Source of the DNA: SHZL01 sp963708905
GTDB lineage: Bacteria > Pseudomonadota > Gammaproteobacteria > Xanthomonadales > SZUA-36
Length of the DNA stretch: 64,000 bases
Direction of reading: 5' to 3'
NCBI GenBank assembly: GCA_963708905.1
Contig: CAVPUV010000003.1
Span: forward strand, 3,142 to 67,141
Made by a program: the position numbers and the translations under genes. Below, piece after piece: positions 59,528 through 64,000 of the stretch; position 1 is the first letter of the stretch; every line of letters begins with the position of its first letter. Under the pieces are notes generated by a model. The model made no database searches. It was not told the DNA's origin and saw only the letters and a list, made by a program, of their open reading frames with translations.

Positions 59528-61802
59528 ATGCGAAATCACCCGGGCTCCGCAGTGCAGCCAAAGGAATGCGCGTGCATATCCTCTAAACGTAAAGCGGTAT
59601 TACAGCGCATCCTGCTGGTGCTGGGCATTGTGCTGGTCGTGGCGAGTTGCGCGACCAGTGCGCGGCCCACCCGGCCGCATCCTTCCGACAGGAGCGCCCA
59701 GTCGGCGCCGCAGCCATCGCAACAACTGTCGGACCAGGTCAGTGTCGAGGCCTCTGCCAGCAAGGAAAGCGCGCCCGTCGTCAACGCGGTGGAAATCTAT
59801 GACGGCACCGGCGTTTTCGTCAATGAAGAAGCCGCGCGCAAACACGCCGCCCCGGTTTCCGCCGATGGGGAGATCGTGCTGAATTTTGAAGGCGAGTCCA
59901 TCCAGTCGGTGATTCATACCATTCTGGGTGAGGTGCTGCAGGAAACCTTCATCATCGGGCCTGGCGTCAGCGGAGAGGTGACGTTTTCCACTTCGAAACC
60001 GGTAACGCGCGAGCAGTTGCTGCCGATCCTCGAGATGTTGCTGCAGTGGAATGGCGCCACCCTGGTCTACAACGATGGCCGCTACAACGTTCTGCCCGTG
60101 ACCAATGCAGTCAAGGGTAATCTTTCGCCGCAGCTGGGCAGTGTGCCGGCTGGCAAGGGTTACGAGGTGGTGGGTGTGCCGCTGAAGTATATTTCGGCAA
60201 CGGAAATGGCCAAGATCCTCGAGCCCTATGTGCGCGAAGGGGCGATGGTAAATGCCGACCAGTTTCGCAGCATGATCTTTCTGGCGGGCACCCCGGAAGA
60301 TCTGAGCAACTATCTGCGCACGGTTGAAATTTTCGATGTCGACTGGCTGCAAGGCATGTCCGTCGGCATCTATCCGCTGCGCACCGTCGACGTAGCCGCC
60401 ATCATCACGGAACTACAGGGCATTTTCGGCGCCGAGTCGGAAACGCCGCTGGCCGGCATGTTCCGTTTCATTCCGCTGGAACGCCTGAGCTCGGTGATGG
60501 TGATCACCTACCAGCTGGAATACCTGCAAAAGGCGGAAGAATGGATCAAGATCCTGGATCGCGGCGCCGCCGGGGCGGGAAAGCAGCTGTATGTCTACCG
60601 CGTCAAGAACCTGGAGGCGCCGATCCTGGCGGGTTATCTGACGGAGATATTCGGTGGCGGGAGCGGTCAGGCGGCGAGCAAAACCGCGCGCGGAGGCGCC
60701 CTGGCGCCCGGCCTGGAAGCGGTGCAGATCGGCAGCGTGGCGGATTTCAACAACAGCCGTGTGGGCGCGGAAGGCCAGGGCAATCAGGCCGGCTCTACTG
60801 GCGGTTCGGTGCTGAATATAGGCGAAGAAGATATTCGTATCACTTCGGTGGTGGAAACCAATTCGCTGCTGATCCAGGCCAGCCAGTCGCAGTACAACTC
60901 CATTCTGGCCGCCATCGAGCGCATCGACATTGAGCCGCTGCAGGTACTGATCGAATCGCAGGTGCTGGATGTCGAACTCAACGAAGAACTCCAGTTCGGC
61001 GTGAACTGGTTCCTCACCAACAACCCCGCCCTGATACCCGCGGGTTCCGGTAACCCCTTTGCCCGTTACATCGACACCGCGGCATTTGGCAGTGCCTCGG
61101 CGGCTTCAGGCGGCTTCAACTTTCTCAGCCGGATCACGCGGCCGCTGAACAATGGCGGCAAGACCTTCGTACAGGCCACCATCGCGGCACTGGATGAAGT
61201 CACCGACGTGCGTTCACTGGCGGCGCCTTCGCTTGCTGGTGAGGAACAATGCCACCGCGACCATCACCGTGGGCACCCAGGTGCCGGTGCAGTCTTCCAG
61301 TATTTCCACCGGCACCGACAACGTCGTCAGCAACGCCCAGTATGTATCGACCGGCGTGACCCTGACGGTAACGCCGCGCATCAATCCGGGCGGGCTGGTG
61401 TACATGCAGATCTCCCAGGACGTCAGCCGTCCGGGCGCGCGCGACCCGGATATTTCCACCAGCGGCAACCCGCCCATCAACAACAAGACCGTAAGCACCG
61501 AAGTGGCGGTGCAATCGGGCCAGACCGTATTCCTGGGCGGCCTGATCTCGGAGTCGGCCTCGCGTGGGCGCAGCGGCGTGCCTTTCCTCAATCGCGTTCC
61601 GATCATCGGCGCCCTGTTTGGATCCAGAAGCAAGAGCAGCAATCGCAGTGAAACGTTGGTGATGATTACGCCCACCGTGGTGGAAAACTCGATTGACCTG
61701 CAACACGTCAGCGAGGAAATGCAGGAGCAGTTTTCCCGCGTGCCGCCACTGCATATTTCCCCGCTGGTGAAAGACAAGGCGCCTGAAAAGGACAGCCAGT
61801 AA
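59528..61802 (+). pseudogene. gspD: Type II secretion secretin GspD, interrupted by a frameshift
   Basis: Combined length is about 757 residues. Start ATG 59528; lipoprotein signal ending VVASC, so this secretin is probably lipidated like XpsD. N0 domain (EIVLNFEGESIQSVIHTILG), N1-N3 domains (NAVKGNLSPQLGSVPAGKGY; VYRVKNLEAPILAGYLTEIF; ITSVVETNSLLIQAS), then the beta-barrel core. The first frame is correct up to LAAPSL at about 61231 and then drifts. The next frame continues with LVRNNATATITVGTQVPVQS and the secretin end LFLGGLISESASRGRSG, TLVMITPTVV. Deleting one T from TCGCTTGCTGG restores the frame. Since the secretin is essential for the system, a sequencing error is likely. Confidence 0.92.
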
Positions 61803-61894
61803 GTCCAAATTTCACGCTGGCGCCGATTTTCGAGAGTAAAAAACAGTAAAGATTTTTCACGGAATTTTCACAGAACCAGGGAATTGAAGCGGAT

Positions 61895-62347
61895 ATGAGC
61901 ATTGCACCCAAACAGCAGTCGATGACCCATGCCAGCGTGCGGGGCACCTTTTCCCGCGCCATCAACGGACTGCTGTTGGCTGCCCTGGTGTCTGCCTGCG
62001 CCACCAGCCAACCAGCGGCAACCGACATCGGGCAACGTGCCCAGGCGCGATGGGATGCCGTACTGAGCGGAGACTATGACACCGCTTATGGCTTGTATTC
62101 TCCCGGCTACCGTTCCTCTCATTCCCGCGTTGACTTTGAAATTGAGCAGCGCATGCGGCGGGTAAGGTGGTCCTCTGCAGAGGTGCAGGAATCCAGCTGT
62201 GAAGCCGATGTCTGCACCGTAGTCACCCTCCTTGGCTACCAGGTTGCCGGAGCCGTCCCTGGTGTGTCGCAGTGGCAAAGCAAAAAGGAGGTCACGGAAC
62301 GCTGGGTGCGCACCGATGGGCAGTGGTGGTTCCTGTCGGACGAATAA
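61895..62347 (+). CDS. Small predicted lipoprotein
   Basis: 150 residues. Long basic start, hydrophobic stretch and lipobox (LLLAALVSAC), then a compact domain containing ARWDAVLSGDYDTAYGLYSP and a C-terminal WVRTDGQWWFLSDE. The YDTAYxLxSP and terminal WxL features resemble an NTF2-like or DUF4878-type lipoprotein fold, only tentatively. Two cysteines (SSCEADVC) may form a disulfide. Directly after gspD with about 90 bp between; it may belong to the operon or stand alone. Confidence 0.6.
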   Translation: MSIAPKQQSMTHASVRGTFSRAINGLLLAALVSACATSQPAATDIGQRAQARWDAVLSGDYDTAYGLYSPGYRSSHSRVDFEIEQRMRRVRWSSAEVQESSCEADVCTVVTLLGYQVAGAVPGVSQWQSKKEVTERWVRTDGQWWFLSDE

Positions 62348-62718
62348 GTTCCGTCACAAACCGTGTCGCCAGGCGCGTCGCCAGGCAGCTTTGCGCTGGC
62401 CCCCGGCGGGCGTTGCCTGAGCACTCCATGGCCGGCAGTTGGTAAAAGGCCACCGGTTTTTCTCCCCACGGTTGGCGGCTGACCATCGCCCGGGAAGCAG
62501 AAGCCCCTGGCGGCTCGAATAAATGACCATTTGGCGCCGGAATCCACGCGATATAAATGGTTTTGGGCCCAGACCGCCGTATTGCTTTGGTATTTCAATT
62601 ATCGTAATATTGGTCCGCGAATAACCGGGCCAAGGTTCGGTTTGCCCTTTGGAGTTGGGTGAGTCGCAATTTCCGGCTTTTTCGCGAAGCCCTGTGTACA
62701 CAAATTTAGGAGTGAACA
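62348..62718 (+). other. Gene-free region holding the promoter of the last gene
   Basis: 371 bp with no credible gene. It contains a GC-rich repeat of CGTCGCCAGGC type near 62363-62385, a candidate promoter at 62582-62610, and a CGCAATTTCCGGCTTTTTCG hairpin-like stretch near 62672. A ribosome site AGGAG precedes the ATG at 62719. I looked for a riboswitch pattern and could not support one. Confidence 0.5.
62582..62610 (+). promoter_or_regulatory. Candidate sigma-70 promoter
   Basis: TTGCTT, 17 bases, TAATAT. Spacing is ideal and both hexamers differ from consensus at two positions. Transcription would start near 62617, about 100 bases before the secreted-protein start. Confidence 0.4.
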
Positions 62719-64000
62719 AATGAATAGAAAAAATCTGACAGCTGCTGTGCTGGCTGGACTGGCAGGTGCTGCCGGTATAGCAGGCACGGCACAGGCTATC
62801 AATCTGAATCCGGATGGATTGGGCCAGGTCCTGATCTATCCCTACTACACCACCAACGATGGTAATACGACGCTTCTGTCCGTGGTCAACACCACCGACA
62901 GCGGCAAAGCCGTCAAGGTTCGTTTCAAGGAAGGCTTCAACTCACGCGAAGTCCTCGACTTCAACTTGTACCTGTCAGCCGCGGACGTTCGGGTGGCCGC
63001 CATCGAAGACAAGGCTGGTACGCCGACGTTGTTCATCCCCGACTCGAGCTGTACCGTTCCCTACCTCTTTGCCGACGGTGGCGAGCAGGCCTTCCTGCCC
63101 TTCGACTACACCGGTGAAAAAGCCGACGGCGGCCCGACCGGCATCGACCGTGCGGCGGAAGGTCATTTCGAAATGATCGAAATGGGTACGCTGACCAACG
63201 ACAGCGAAACCGCTAAAAGACTGGGTACCGCGGATGCCGTTACGCACGAGATCGATGACACCGGCGTACAGACTCCGGCCGACTGCGAACAGTTGGTCGA
63301 CAACTGGACCCAGAATCCGGACGGCATGTGGATCGACGACCAGAATCAGGACATCACCCGCAACAGCGGCGGTTTGTTTGGTGGCGCCGCCATCATCAAT
63401 GTCGCCAGGGGCACGATGTATTCCTATGACGCCAAGGCGATTCAGGGTTATGACCGGAGATCCGAAGGACATCATAGACGCCCGGGTGGCTTGATACCCA
63501 ACCTGAACGATGGTTCCGAGCAGGATGCTACCGTGTTCTTCGGTGTGCCACAGGATAAGGCGGTCAATATTTTTTATCCGCGTGGTATCGATGCGATTTC
63601 CGCAACCTTCATGCATGAAACCACGATGAATGAGTATAACATCGAGGCCGGCCTGAATGCTGCTTCCGAGTGGATCATCACCTTCCCGACGAAGAATTTT
63701 TATGTGGATGCGGCACTTATTGGCGAAGTGATTGACGAGCCCTGGGTGCCGAACGAGAACGATCCGGATTGCGATTTCTGGTCGCCCGGCGATGAGTTCC
63801 CGGAGCGGAATGGACCGACGTTTAATGATTTTGTAGGGCTTCCGGGTACGACAGAACTTGAGGCAGGTTTTGGGTCCTTTGAACTGTGCAGTTTCGTTCA
63901 GGTTACGGTCGACAATACGGCCGCACTCCCGCCGTTCACCAGTCTGTTCGATGGTGAGGCCTGCGAAACATTTGGCATCGAAATCTGGGAAGCAATTGGC
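62719..64000 (+). CDS. Secreted protein of a large gammaproteobacterial family, 3' end cut off
   Basis: At least 427 residues, open to the window end. Signal peptide LTAAVLAGLAGAAGIAGTAQ, then the family opening LNPDGLGQVLIYPYYTTNDG and TLLSVVNTTDSGKAVKVRFK, with REVLDFNLYLSAADV. Later HHRRPGGLIPNLNDGS and WIITFPTKNFYV. These segments recur in multi-copy secreted or surface proteins of halophilic and chemolithotrophic gammaproteobacteria (recalled). No anchoring signal is visible because the end is missing. It follows the type II secretion operon and is a candidate substrate, by position only. Confidence 0.7.

Noticed and set aside
62348..62718. Possible cyclic di-GMP or other riboswitch before the last gene
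   Set aside because: The conserved cores of the classes I know are not present; only a promoter-like sequence and weak hairpins are seen.
1..64000. CRISPR arrays, tRNA or rRNA genes, transposases, prophage genes
   Set aside because: No regular short repeats with spacers, no cloverleaf sequences, and no mobile-element proteins were recognised in any intergenic stretch.

Overview
The window is a chromosomal segment of a moderately GC-rich gammaproteobacterium. Gene order is the main evidence. It carries the classic ygfB-pepP-ubiH-ubiI block divergent from zapA-6S RNA-5-FCL-rpiA, pepA-holC-valS divergent from lptF-lptG, xerD-dsbC, and a purL-proximal type II secretion operon in the order E-F-G-H-I-J-K-L-M-N-D with an XpsN-like GspN and a lipoprotein secretin. 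That last layout recalls Xanthomonas-type (xps) systems. I see no prophage, transposase, CRISPR array, rRNA or tRNA.

Layout. 1-2.5 kb: NsrR-like nitric-oxide sensor (cut by the window edge) with an NsrR-like operator and a perfect FNR/Anr box, divergent from a lipoprotein cytochrome c and an alginate-export-like porin. 2.6-5.9 kb: ExaC-type aldehyde dehydrogenase, its usual DUF779 partner and a TlpA-like thioredoxin lipoprotein. 6-8.5 kb (minus): rpiA, EVE protein, 5-formyl-THF cyclo-ligase, 6S RNA, zapA and a ZapB-like coiled coil. 8.7-13.4 kb: ygfB, pepP and two frameshifted ubiquinone hydroxylase genes. 13.4-18.6 kb: a TPR/adenylate-cyclase-type membrane protein, a short GlpD-like oxidase, a MORC/Hsp90-like GHKL ATPase and a decayed nucleotidyltransferase-CopG pair. 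18.8-25.6 kb: sulfur assimilation (cysJIH, cysB, cysK). 25.8-32.1 kb: oxyR, trpS, proS, a DUF4124 protein, pssA, a HolD-like protein and rimI. 32.1-39.2 kb: valS, holC, pepA, lptF, lptG. 39.4-44.4 kb: a complete Ttp-type TonB system. 44.4-50.9 kb: xerD, dsbC, purL and an unrecognised membrane protein. 50.9-61.8 kb: type II secretion. 61.9-64 kb: a small lipoprotein and a secreted protein that runs off the window.

Non-coding highlights. A family of about 150-bp, four-hairpin repeats occurs at 5.9, 23.2, 24.4 and 25.7 kb, with terminal inverted repeats and a conserved core. The fourth copy has different flanks but keeps the base pairing, including a compensatory C-G to T-A change. A 249-bp imperfect palindrome lies between pepP and ubiH and supplies the ubiH start codon. 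A small inverted-repeat element separates the zapA and ygfB arms. A shared 15-bp motif in opposite orientation precedes cysJ and cysK and is a candidate CysB site.

Caution on the data: four normally conserved genes (ubiH, a ubiI-like gene, the TPR protein and gspD) each have a single frame break with intact coding on both sides. Assembly or sequencing indels are the simplest explanation.
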